A DNA stretch of 8,527 nt. Origin: an uncultured Prevotella sp. (GTDB taxonomy: Bacteria > Bacteroidota > Bacteroidia > Bacteroidales > Bacteroidaceae). The stretch covers positions 1-8,527 of the forward strand of contig CAMOQW010000070.1 in NCBI GenBank assembly GCA_946623195.1. Direction: 5' to 3'. This document shows, one piece after another, positions 1 to 6,740 of this stretch (position 1 is the stretch's first letter; each line of letters begins with the position of its first letter). The notes under the pieces were generated by a model. It was not told the origin of the DNA. It ran no database searches and saw nothing but the letters and a program-made list of their open reading frames with translations. The translations under genes were made by a program, and so were the position numbers.

Positions 1-691
1 TCCAGAAGTGGAAGGGCACCAGCGACAGCTTGAAGCCCAGTCCGCTGAAGAAGAAGGCCAGGCCCATCAGCATCATGGGCACTTGAGACTTGAAATTGCT
101 GTAGAAAGAGATGCGCTGCATCAAGTCGTCGAAGTAGAGCGTACCCGTAGCACCATATATGAACGACAGGCCATAGAGCATGACACCACTTGAGAACGTA
201 GCCATCAGAATATACTTGGCGGCGCCTTCAGCAGAATTCTTCTTCCATTTATCGAAAGCCACCAGACAGGCCATAGGCACAGAGGCGGTCTCCAGTCCGA
301 GGAAGAACAGCAGGAAGTTGCCGCTGGAAGTCATGATAAACATACCCAGCAAGGTAGAGAGTACCAGCATATAGAACTCGCCGGCATACTTCTTGGCCTC
401 GTTCTCTATCCACGGCTGCGCCATAATGACGACGATGAGGGTACCCAGGGTGAGGATGATCTTCATCACGTTGGCAGCCTTGCTGGCTACATACATGCCG
501 CCGAAAGCCTCTGCGGGAGCCACGGTGGTCATCATTACCATGTTACAGACAAGCAACATGACAGTCAACTTGCTGAGCAGGTCGTTCTTGCGTTCGCTCT
601 TCATCAGACAGAAGTCGGCAAAGAACACCAGAATCAGTGCGAGAACCAGTAAGGCCTCGGGAATCATATTTAAGAATTGACTATATCCCAT
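1..691 (-). CDS. nuoN: NADH-quinone oxidoreductase subunit N, N-terminal part
   Basis: This is one of the three antiporter-like membrane subunits of complex I, which moves protons across the inner membrane as quinone is reduced. The frame is open from an ATG at 691-689 to the window edge, giving 230 residues of a protein normally near 480. It begins MGYSQFLNMIPEALLVLALI. The proton-channel glutamate is Glu134, in FFLGLETASVPMACLVAF (E. coli Glu133). The TM7 lysine is Lys221, in GLGFKLSLVPFHFW (E. coli Lys217), and the sequence runs off the window just after that motif. A Shine-Dalgarno-like AGGAG (plus strand 701-705) sits 9 bases before the ATG. The gene follows nuoM by 20 bp and is normally the last gene of the operon. 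The missing C-terminal half is due to the window edge, not truncation of the gene. The identification is secure from the motifs and the position. Confidence 0.95.
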   Translation of the reverse strand, partial: MGYSQFLNMIPEALLVLALILVFFADFCLMKSERKNDLLSKLTVMLLVCNMVMMTTVAPAEAFGGMYVASKAANVMKIILTLGTLIVVIMAQPWIENEAKKYAGEFYMLVLSTLLGMFIMTSSGNFLLFFLGLETASVPMACLVAFDKWKKNSAEGAAKYILMATFSSGVMLYGLSFIYGATGTLYFDDLMQRISFYSNFKSQVPMMLMGLAFFFSGLGFKLSLVPFHFW

Positions 692-711
692 AATATCTTT
701 CTCCTATTATA

Positions 712-2193
712 TTATATAATGTTTGCGAGAATCGGTCCTACAGCATCCGAGATGACGTTGCTGGCCCACAGGGGGAACAGTCCGAGTCCTGCCACACAGG
801 CAATGAGGCAGATGACGGCGACGCGCTCGTCCCAGGTAGCATCGGTGAGTTCCAGATAGTGCGGGTTCTTCACCTCGCCATACAGAATCTTGCCCACCAC
901 ACGCAGGATGTAGACAGCCGTCACGACGATAGAAGTACAAGCAATGATGGTGGCCACACGGTGGAACGTATCGGCATTCTCAAACGAACCCACGAAGATG
1001 GTCATCTCGGCAATGAAACCCGAGAAGCCCGGCAGACCGAGATTGGCCAAACCGGCAATCACATAACCGACGGCGAGGAAGGGCATAATCTTCATCAGAC
1101 CATCCAGATAGCGGATGTCACGCGTATGAGTACGACCGTAAATCATACCAATCAGGGCAAAGAAGAGGGCCGTCATCAGACCGTGCGACAGCATCTGCAG
1201 GATGGCACCCGTGCACGAAGTCTTGGTCATCATCAGCAGGGCAAAGAGCACCAAACCGCAGTGCGACACCGACGAGTAGGCATTGATGTACTTCAGGTCG
1301 GTCTGTACGCAGGCCGAGAAGGCACCGTAGACCACCGAGATAGTCGTCAGTATCAGGAAAATCCAGGCCAGTTCATAGGCAGCATCCGGCAACAGATACA
1401 TCGCCACGCGGAAGCAGCCGTAGCCTCCCAGCTTCATCAGCACGCCGGCGTGCAACATCGACACAGCCGTAGGGGCTGAAGCATGACCGTCGGGCGACCA
1501 CGTGTGGAAGGGGAACAGGGCACCCAAGACGCCAAATCCGATGAAGATGAATGGGAAGAACACTTTCTGAGTCTCCACGGGGATATTGTGCAGGGCAGCA
1601 ATCTCGTTGACATTCATCGTCGTGGCGCCGCTGAAATAGTAGATGCCCAAGATGCCGAGAATCAGCAGCGCCGATCCTCCCATCAGCATCAGTGTCAGCT
1701 TCATAGCAGCATACTCCTTGTTGCCTGAGCCCCACACACCAATCAACAGGTACATGGGAATCAGAGCCACCTCGTAGAACATGAACATAGTGAACATGTC
1801 GGTGCAGATGAAGAAGCCATAGACGCCCGTTGACAGCAGGGTGAACCAGAGGAAATACTCCTTGGTGAGAGGCTTCAGCTGCCAGGAGGCAAAGGTACCC
1901 GTGAAAACGATGATGCTCGACAGCAGCAGCATGACCACCGAGATGCCGTCGACACCCACCGAATAGGCAATATTCAAAGGCTTGAACCAGGGCGTGCTCG
2001 CCGTCAGCAGCATCACGTCGGTATTGCCTGCTGCGCGCTGCTGAATAAAGTAGATGGTAAGCCATATTGACAGGGCCAGCAGACACGACGCTCCGGCCAC
2101 CATCACACCACGCACCTGATTCAGGCTCTTAGCTAGCCAAAGGCCCAAGAGCATCAGGGCGGGAATTACTACGAATAATGTTAATATACTCAT
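712..2193 (-). CDS. nuoM: NADH-quinone oxidoreductase subunit M
   Basis: This is an antiporter-like proton-pumping subunit in the membrane arm of complex I, 493 residues long and close to the family norm of about 490-510, with about 14 hydrophobic helices. Visible motifs are FYEVALIPMYLLIGVWG with the TM5 channel glutamate Glu141 (E. coli Glu144), FPFHTWSPDGH at 227-237, APTAVSMLHAGVLMKLGGYG with Lys254 (E. coli Lys265), AYSSVSHCGLV near 305-315, and FSGFIAEMTIFVGSF with Glu396 (E. coli Glu407). The oddity is TM7: the lysine that normally lies five residues before the P of the P-[LF]-H motif (E. coli Lys234) is Leu223 here, and no lysine or arginine is found between 211 and 253. The start at 2193 gives the usual hydrophobic N-terminus MSILTLFVVIPALML. 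No Shine-Dalgarno is visible before it; the preceding 98 bp are an 8-bp repeat array. The family assignment is secure. Confidence 0.97.
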   Translation of the reverse strand: MSILTLFVVIPALMLLGLWLAKSLNQVRGVMVAGASCLLALSIWLTIYFIQQRAAGNTDVMLLTASTPWFKPLNIAYSVGVDGISVVMLLLSSIIVFTGTFASWQLKPLTKEYFLWFTLLSTGVYGFFICTDMFTMFMFYEVALIPMYLLIGVWGSGNKEYAAMKLTLMLMGGSALLILGILGIYYFSGATTMNVNEIAALHNIPVETQKVFFPFIFIGFGVLGALFPFHTWSPDGHASAPTAVSMLHAGVLMKLGGYGCFRVAMYLLPDAAYELAWIFLILTTISVVYGAFSACVQTDLKYINAYSSVSHCGLVLFALLMMTKTSCTGAILQMLSHGLMTALFFALIGMIYGRTHTRDIRYLDGLMKIMPFLAVGYVIAGLANLGLPGFSGFIAEMTIFVGSFENADTFHRVATIIACTSIVVTAVYILRVVGKILYGEVKNPHYLELTDATWDERVAVICLIACVAGLGLFPLWASNVISDAVGPILANII

Positions 2194-2194
2194 T

Positions 2195-2290
2195 GTTTCG
2201 TTATTTCGTTATTACATTATATCGATGTTTCGAAGTTTCGAGGTTTCGAGGTTTCGAAGTTCCGAAATGTCGAAGTTTCGATAATCCGAT
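2195..2290. repeat. In-phase array of twelve 8-bp units between nuoL and nuoM
   Basis: The whole spacer between the nuoL stop and the nuoM start can be cut into twelve consecutive octamers with no phase slip (96 of 98 bp). On the plus strand the consensus is GTTTCGAA, and on the transcript it is TTCGAAAC. Units 5 to 8 (2227-2258) are the most regular: GTTTCGAA, GTTTCGAG, GTTTCGAG, GTTTCGAA. The flanks are more diverged, for example GTTTCGTT and ATTTCGTT at 2195-2210 and GTTTCGAT and AATCCGAT at 2275-2290. The CG dinucleotide occupies the same place in 11 of 12 units; the exception (2211-2218, ATTACATT) differs by one transition. No open reading frame, terminator hairpin with a T-run, or Bacteroidota-type promoter (TAnnTTTG) is seen in it. 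Its function is unknown. Confidence 0.9.
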
Positions 2291-2291
2291 A

Positions 2292-4220
2292 TTATATCGC
2301 GAGCAAGACAAGCGTTAATGCCACCGTTCCGGTGAGGAACCACACAGCATACTGCCGGACATCACCGCTCTGCCAGGGACGCAACGACTCGCCGGCCTCG
2401 TTGGCACCCCAAGCCAGGAAGTTGAAAGTGCCGTCCACCACATGGCGGTCGAACCAGGCAACAGGAGTAGAAACACAGCGGAAGATGATGCGATGGGTGA
2501 CATACTGCCAGATTTCGTCCTGATAGAAACGCTTGTAGGCCGCACGGTGCAGCTTGGGGAACGTCTTGTACAGACGGTCGGCAATAGGCTGACTCTCACC
2601 TTTGTAGATGTAAGTTGCCAGACAGATAGAGCAGACCGCAATCACAATAGATGTGCCTGCTACCGTCCAGTCCAAATGGATGTCGTAAGCCTGACCGCTG
2701 GCCGACACGAAGTGACCGAAAGGCAGGAATCCACACAGACAGGTAACCACCGAAAGGAACATCAGCGGGAAAGTCATTGACAGAGGAGCCTCGTGGGGCG
2801 TATGATGCTCGTGAGCCTCCTTGTTTTCAGTTCCCCAGAAGATGCCATAGTACAGACGGAACATATAGAACGCTGTCATAGCGGCCACACCAGTCATAAT
2901 CCATCCGCAGACGGGGCTGTACTGCATGCAGGCCGTCAGGATCTCGTCCTTCGAGAAGAATCCCGAGAACGGCGGAATGCCCGCAATGGCCAGACAGGAG
3001 ATGAGGAACGTTACGTGCGTGATAGGCATATACTTGCGCAGCCCGCCCATCATCGACATCTCGTTGGAGTGTACAGCATGAATGATGCAACCGGCACCGA
3101 GGAACAGACAAGCCTTGAACATAGCGTGGGTGAACAGATGGAACATGGAAGCCATGTAACCCAGCTGGGCATGATTGTCGAGCACAGCCTCCCCGTGCCC
3201 CGGCAGACAAACACCCAGCGCCACCATCATGAAGGCAATCTGCGAAATGGTTGAGAAGGCCAGCACGCGCTTGATGTCGCTCTGAGCACAAGCCACAGCA
3301 GCAGCATAAAACGCCGTGAAGACACCCACCCATACCACAATGCTCAGCGACTGTGGAGCGTAGTTAATCCACAAGGGGAACATACGGGCTATCTGGAACA
3401 CACCGGCCACCACCATCGTTGCAGCATGAATCAGAGCACTGACGGGCGTCGGGCCCTCCATAGCATCGGGCAGCCAGATGTGCAGCGGGAACATAGCCGA
3501 CTTACCGGCACCGCCAATGAACATCAGCACCAGTGCCGTAGGCAGGATGAACGCTGCTCCGGCATACTCGCGTACAGAACCTTCGACGGTGAAGTCGAAC
3601 GAGAACGTTCCGGCATAGAATCCGAACAACAGGATACCAATGAGGAAGAACATATCGGCAAAGCGCGTCACGATGAAAGCCTTCTTAGAGGCCGCAATGG
3701 CTGGCTTCAGCGGATAGTAGAATCCAATGAGCAGATAAGATGACACACCCACCAGCTCCCAGAACATGTACATCTGGAAAATGTTGGTAGCCACCACCAG
3801 TCCCAGCATCGACATCGTGAAGAGACTCAGGAACGCGTAGTAGCGCTGGAATCCCTTCTCGCCGTGCATGTAGCCAAACGAGTAGATGTGCACCATCAGG
3901 CTGACGGTAGAGATGACGATGAGCATCATGACCGAGATGGGGTCGAGCAGGACACCCATATCGAAATGCAGACGTCCCAGCGGCAGCCAGGTGAAATTAA
4001 AGGGCACGACGGTGGCAAATGTGCCGTCGGCCATTCGGTCAGCCGAGAAATAGCTGAATGCCGTCAGGTAGCTGAGCACCGTCACCAGTCCCAGCGACGT
4101 AGTGCCGATAAGACCCGCCGTCTTATGCGACATCTTCATGCCCGCCAGCGCCAGAATCACGAACGACAGCGCGGGCAGCAGAAGTATCAGAAATGAATAA
4201 CTATATATTTCCATAACCAT
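2292..4220 (-). CDS. nuoL: NADH-quinone oxidoreductase subunit L
   Basis: This is the distal antiporter-like proton-pumping subunit of complex I, 642 residues long (E. coli 613). It carries the C-terminal extension typical of NuoL: a long lateral amphipathic helix, here roughly residues 545-610, followed by a final membrane helix near 624-641. Channel residues are all in place. Glu155 lies in FWELVGVSSYLLIGFYY (E. coli Glu144). Lys240 lies in GGAGKSAMFPLHIWLPDAM (E. coli Lys229). Lys369 lies in HAMFKACLFLGAG (E. coli Lys342). Lys424-Asp425 lie in GFFSKDEIL (E. coli Lys399-Asp400). Two starts are possible, Met1 at 4220 and Met3 at 4214. Met1 abuts the nuoK stop with no gap, and neither start has a clear Shine-Dalgarno, so the first two residues are uncertain. 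A histidine-rich loop (EAHEHHTPHE, 468-477) lies between two helices. Confidence 0.97.
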   Translation of the reverse strand: MVMEIYSYSFLILLLPALSFVILALAGMKMSHKTAGLIGTTSLGLVTVLSYLTAFSYFSADRMADGTFATVVPFNFTWLPLGRLHFDMGVLLDPISVMMLIVISTVSLMVHIYSFGYMHGEKGFQRYYAFLSLFTMSMLGLVVATNIFQMYMFWELVGVSSYLLIGFYYPLKPAIAASKKAFIVTRFADMFFLIGILLFGFYAGTFSFDFTVEGSVREYAGAAFILPTALVLMFIGGAGKSAMFPLHIWLPDAMEGPTPVSALIHAATMVVAGVFQIARMFPLWINYAPQSLSIVVWVGVFTAFYAAAVACAQSDIKRVLAFSTISQIAFMMVALGVCLPGHGEAVLDNHAQLGYMASMFHLFTHAMFKACLFLGAGCIIHAVHSNEMSMMGGLRKYMPITHVTFLISCLAIAGIPPFSGFFSKDEILTACMQYSPVCGWIMTGVAAMTAFYMFRLYYGIFWGTENKEAHEHHTPHEAPLSMTFPLMFLSVVTCLCGFLPFGHFVSASGQAYDIHLDWTVAGTSIVIAVCSICLATYIYKGESQPIADRLYKTFPKLHRAAYKRFYQDEIWQYVTHRIIFRCVSTPVAWFDRHVVDGTFNFLAWGANEAGESLRPWQSGDVRQYAVWFLTGTVALTLVLLAI

Positions 4221-4529
4221 TTACCATTTCATATTCTTAATACTGTCAACGCTATCGCTCTTGAAGTTGCGGTAGACATTGATGATGATAGCGATAGCCA
4301 CCGCCGACTCGGCAGCCGACACACCGATGGAGAAGAGCGTCATGAACATACCCTCCATCGAGTCGGGGAACAACAAGCGGTTGAAGGCGGCGAAATTGAT
4401 GTCAACGGCATTCAGTATCAGCTCCACCGAGATGAGCATAGCAATCAGGTTGCGGCGTGTGATGAAGCCGAAGACACCAATGAAGAACAACAGTGCGCTA
4501 AGCACAAAATAACATTGTACAGGTACCAT
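4221..4529 (-). CDS. nuoK: NADH-quinone oxidoreductase subunit K
   Basis: This is a small three-helix membrane subunit of complex I, homologous to mitochondrial ND4L and to MrpC of the Mrp antiporters. It links the quinone-site subunit NuoH and NuoJ to the antiporter-like subunits. It has 102 residues (E. coli 100). The two essential buried glutamates are present: Glu36 in LISVELILNAVDINF and Glu74 in SAAESAVAIAI (E. coli Glu36 and Glu72). The start at 4529 gives MVPVQCYFVLSALLFFIG, which matches the family's N-terminus. A purine-rich AAAGGAGGA (plus strand 4541-4549) lies inside the end of nuoJ, about 12 bases upstream, a little further than ideal spacing. The gene begins 4 bp after the nuoJ stop, and nuoL begins directly at its own stop, which suggests translational coupling. 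Confidence 0.97.
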   Translation of the reverse strand: MVPVQCYFVLSALLFFIGVFGFITRRNLIAMLISVELILNAVDINFAAFNRLLFPDSMEGMFMTLFSIGVSAAESAVAIAIIINVYRNFKSDSVDSIKNMKW

Positions 4530-4533
4530 AACT

Positions 4534-5052
4534 CTACTTCTCCTCCTTTCTTGCTACTACCAAACCACCGATGATGCAGGCCAGCAGGAACAGCGAGATG
4601 AACTCGAAGGCGAGCACATACTCGTAGCGTCCAGAGCCCACCAGTGCCTGACCGATAGACTTCATCGGCACCTCGACATCGGGCTTGACACCAAAATTAT
4701 ACATGAACTTATTCTTCAGCAGCACCAGGATGACGGTAGCACAGCCGACGATGGTCAGCAGTCCGCCCCAGACGGCACGGCTCACCTTCATACGCTCTGT
4801 CAGTCCCTGCAGGGTGCGCTTGTTGACCAGCTGGATGGCGAAGACGTAGATCATCGTCACACCACCGGCATAGACCGAAATCTGGGCAGCCCCCAGATAC
4901 GTGTAGTCGAGCAGGAAGTAAAGACCTGCCACACCAAAGAGCACGAACAACATGAATGTTGCGGCTCGCATGATTCGCGTAGTCGTCACACACACGATGG
5001 CAGCGCCCAGGATGACGACGGCGAGGATGCAAAACATTACTAAATTAGCCAT
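4534..5052 (-). CDS. nuoJ: NADH-quinone oxidoreductase subunit J
   Basis: This is a five-helix membrane subunit of complex I, homologous to mitochondrial ND6. Its third helix is thought to rearrange during coupling. With the start at 5052 it has 172 residues (E. coli NuoJ 184). The hallmark is AAQISVYAGGVTMIYVFAIQ (55-74), which contains the conserved YAG and the flexible glycines of TM3. A longer reading from 5112 adds 20 charged residues and overlaps nuoI by 53 bp. I reject it because MANLVMFCILAVVILGA starts directly with TM1 as in the family, and because TAAGGA just upstream (plus strand 5057-5062) supplies a ribosome binding site. The helices are at about 4-22, 30-49, 56-76, 94-113 and 145-166. 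The gene starts 7 bp after the nuoI stop. Confidence 0.95.
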   Translation of the reverse strand: MANLVMFCILAVVILGAAIVCVTTTRIMRAATFMLFVLFGVAGLYFLLDYTYLGAAQISVYAGGVTMIYVFAIQLVNKRTLQGLTERMKVSRAVWGGLLTIVGCATVILVLLKNKFMYNFGVKPDVEVPMKSIGQALVGSGRYEYVLAFEFISLFLLACIIGGLVVARKEEK

Positions 5053-5056
5053 ATAG

Positions 5057-5062
5057 TCCTTA
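5057..5062 (-). promoter_or_regulatory. Ribosome binding site of nuoJ, fused with the nuoI stop codon
   Basis: The minus-strand sequence TAAGGA contains the nuoI stop TAA and an AAGGA Shine-Dalgarno core, 4 bases before the nuoJ ATG at 5052. It decides the nuoJ start against the longer upstream reading. The nuoI start has a similar arrangement: TAAGGT joins the nuoH stop with the site for nuoI (plus strand 5612-5617, 6 bases before the ATG). The sharing of bases suggests coupled translation; that is inference. Confidence 0.65.
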
Positions 5063-5605
5063 CTTCGTTTTAGTATTAAACTTACCGATTTCCTGCGGGG
5101 CACCACCGTCAATCAGGTTGGGCAGCGAACCGCCGCTGTACACCTCCTTGTCAAGGTGGAGCACCAGCTTGCTGCGGTCGAACACCGCATTCTCAAAATC
5201 GTTCGTAAACTCGATAGCGTCGAAGTTGCAAGCGTTGGTACACAACTGGCAGAACATGCAGTCGCCCAGGTCGTACTGATAATCGTCGAGCACCTTCTTC
5301 TTCTTGCCTGTCTCAGGGTCTTCAGCCATGTGGCTCAGAATCTTGATAGTACCGTTGGGGCAGGACTTCTCGCATAGTGTGCAGGCCGTACACTTGTAGC
5401 TGCCGTCATCGTTGCGCTTGAATACCAGTCGGCCGCGGTGACGCTTGGCCACATGCAGTGTGGTCTTGCGGTTCTCGGGGTACTGCTCCGTCGACTTGTT
5501 GGTGAAGAAGTCCTTGAAGTATTCCTTCCAGGTGGTCTTCATACCCGTAGCCAAAGTCTTCAGGCCGTGCCCGATTTCTCCGAAATATGTTTTATTATCT
5601 TCCAT
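5060..5605 (-). CDS. nuoI: NADH-quinone oxidoreductase subunit I (two [4Fe-4S] ferredoxin-type)
   Basis: This peripheral-arm subunit of complex I carries clusters N6a and N6b and passes electrons towards the N2 cluster in NuoB. It has 181 residues (E. coli 180). Two ferredoxin motifs are visible. The first is CTACTLCEKSCP, with Cys72, Cys75, Cys78 and Cys82. The second is CMFCQLCTNACN, with Cys116, Cys119, Cys122 and Cys126. In both, three cysteines bind one cluster and the fourth binds the other. The second motif ends in C-N rather than the usual C-P. A basic stretch GKKKKV (100-105) lies between the motifs. The amphipathic N-terminus (about 10-35) fits the helix that lies on the membrane next to NuoH. 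The gene starts 9 bp after the nuoH stop, and its Shine-Dalgarno AAGGT overlaps that stop. The identification is secure from motifs and operon position. Confidence 0.97.
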   Translation of the reverse strand: MEDNKTYFGEIGHGLKTLATGMKTTWKEYFKDFFTNKSTEQYPENRKTTLHVAKRHRGRLVFKRNDDGSYKCTACTLCEKSCPNGTIKILSHMAEDPETGKKKKVLDDYQYDLGDCMFCQLCTNACNFDAIEFTNDFENAVFDRSKLVLHLDKEVYSGGSLPNLIDGGAPQEIGKFNTKTK

Positions 5606-5614
5606 TGCTATACC

Positions 5615-6703
5615 TTATTTAATATATAAGCCCAGAGCCACCACGACGGTCATCAGCACCAGGTTGATGAGTGCCAGCGGCATGAGGTACTTCCACTCTA
5701 ACTTCAGAATCTGGTCGATACGCAGACGCGGGAAAGTCCACTTGATCCACATCAGCAGCCATACCAGTGCAAAGGCCTTACCCATGAACCATACGATGCC
5801 GGGAATGTAATTCATGACCTTGTCGAAAGCCTCGATACCGATGTTCAGCGGTGCCCATCCACCCAGGAATACGGTGGCGGCGATACCGGCGATGATAAAC
5901 AGGTTGAGGAACTCGGCCAAGTAGAAGAATCCGAAGCCCATTCCCGAATATTCGGTATGATGACCGGCCGTCAGCTCACTCTCGGCCTCTGCCATATCGA
6001 ACGGGCCACGATTGGCCTCGGCATTACCGGCAATGAGGAACACGAAGAAAGCTATCAGGGCCGGGATGTGCCCTTGACAGATGAGCCACTTGAAGGGGCC
6101 CGTCTGAGCCTCCACGATGCCCGACATCTGCATGGTCCCCGTCAGGATAACGGCGGTAATCAGGCAGAGGCACAGCGACATCTCGTAGGAAATCATCTGC
6201 ACCGCGCCACGCATAGCGCTGACCAGAGAATACTTGTTGTTCGACGCCCAGCCGGCGAGGAATATGCCCACTACGCCAATCGACGAGATGGCCGTCAGCA
6301 GGAACACACCCACATTGAAGTCTAACACCGTAGCCCCATTGTTCCAGGGCAGGAAGGAGAAAGCCCCCACCGAACCTATGATTACCAAGAGCGGAGCGAC
6401 GGCATAGAGCAGCTTGTCGGCCTTGTCGACGAAGAATATTTCCTTGATGAGCATCTTCAGCACGTCGGCAAACACCTGCAGCAGGCCCCAGTAGCCTACG
6501 CGCATCGGGCCCAGACGACACTGGAAGTAGGCGCAGACCTTACGTTCCATGAAAATCAGTACGATGGCAATCAGTGCATATCCCACCAGGATGGCCGCAC
6601 CGACCAGCACGCACTCAATCAATACCGCCAACCAGTCGGGACAGCCTAGCGTCATCCGCAACAACTGGTCGAACCATTGTGTTACTATACTAAAATCAAA
6701 CAT
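5615..6703 (-). CDS. nuoH: NADH-quinone oxidoreductase subunit H
   Basis: This membrane subunit of complex I is homologous to mitochondrial ND1. It anchors the peripheral arm and forms the quinone entry tunnel with NuoB and NuoD. It has 362 residues, within the usual 320-360 range or slightly over, with about eight membrane helices. Visible motifs are ERKVCAYFQCRLGPMRVG (53-70), the following GLLQVFADVLKMLIKE (73-88), AGWASNNKYSLVSAMRG (150-166) with Glu174 shortly after, and the loop NRGPFDMAEAESELTAGHHT (231-250) leading into EYSGM. That loop usually reads NRPPFDLPEAESEL, so Pro233 is replaced by Gly and the next Pro by Ala. FPRLRIDQIL (324-333) near the C-terminus is also typical. The start at 6703 has a weak GGAAAG (plus strand 6708-6713) 4 bases upstream. 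The gene follows nuoCD across a 37-bp spacer, where nuoE, nuoF and nuoG would lie in E. coli. Confidence 0.97.
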   Translation of the reverse strand: MFDFSIVTQWFDQLLRMTLGCPDWLAVLIECVLVGAAILVGYALIAIVLIFMERKVCAYFQCRLGPMRVGYWGLLQVFADVLKMLIKEIFFVDKADKLLYAVAPLLVIIGSVGAFSFLPWNNGATVLDFNVGVFLLTAISSIGVVGIFLAGWASNNKYSLVSAMRGAVQMISYEMSLCLCLITAVILTGTMQMSGIVEAQTGPFKWLICQGHIPALIAFFVFLIAGNAEANRGPFDMAEAESELTAGHHTEYSGMGFGFFYLAEFLNLFIIAGIAATVFLGGWAPLNIGIEAFDKVMNYIPGIVWFMGKAFALVWLLMWIKWTFPRLRIDQILKLEWKYLMPLALINLVLMTVVVALGLYIK

Positions 6704-6740
6704 CTTTCTTTCCGATTAACTTATTTTCGAATTACGGTAA

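Noticed and set aside
859..1479. A 206-residue open frame on the plus strand opposite nuoM
   Set aside because: It is antisense to nuoM and very rich in His, Thr, Arg and Gly with no hydrophobic core; it is a shadow of the nuoM reading frame.
1373..2086. A 237-residue open frame on the minus strand inside nuoM in another frame
   Set aside because: It overlaps nuoM out of frame. The nuoM frame carries all family motifs, while this one is Arg/His/Cys-rich without any recognisable domain.
2194..2291. A promoter for nuoM and nuoN inside the repeat spacer
   Set aside because: TATAAT-like strings occur by chance in the AT-rich ends (for example around 2216-2222), but there is no Bacteroidota-type TAnnTTTG element or a matching upstream TTTG. 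An internal promoter cannot be excluded but is not supported.
2288..2298. The palindrome GATATTATATC over the nuoL stop as a terminator
   Set aside because: The stem is only 5 A/T-rich pairs with a 1-base centre and is not followed by a T-run, so it cannot make a stable hairpin.
5053..5112. A 20-residue N-terminal extension of nuoJ starting at 5112
   Set aside because: It overlaps the end of nuoI by 53 bp, is charged unlike the NuoJ N-terminus, and the ATG at 5052 has a ribosome binding site and starts directly with TM1.
6704..6740. A second, decayed copy of the octamer array in the nuoCD-nuoH spacer
   Set aside because: A single TTTTCGAA-like unit occurs, but the CG dinucleotides are spaced 15 and 7 bp apart, not in an 8-bp phase. 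One match in an AT-rich spacer is not enough.
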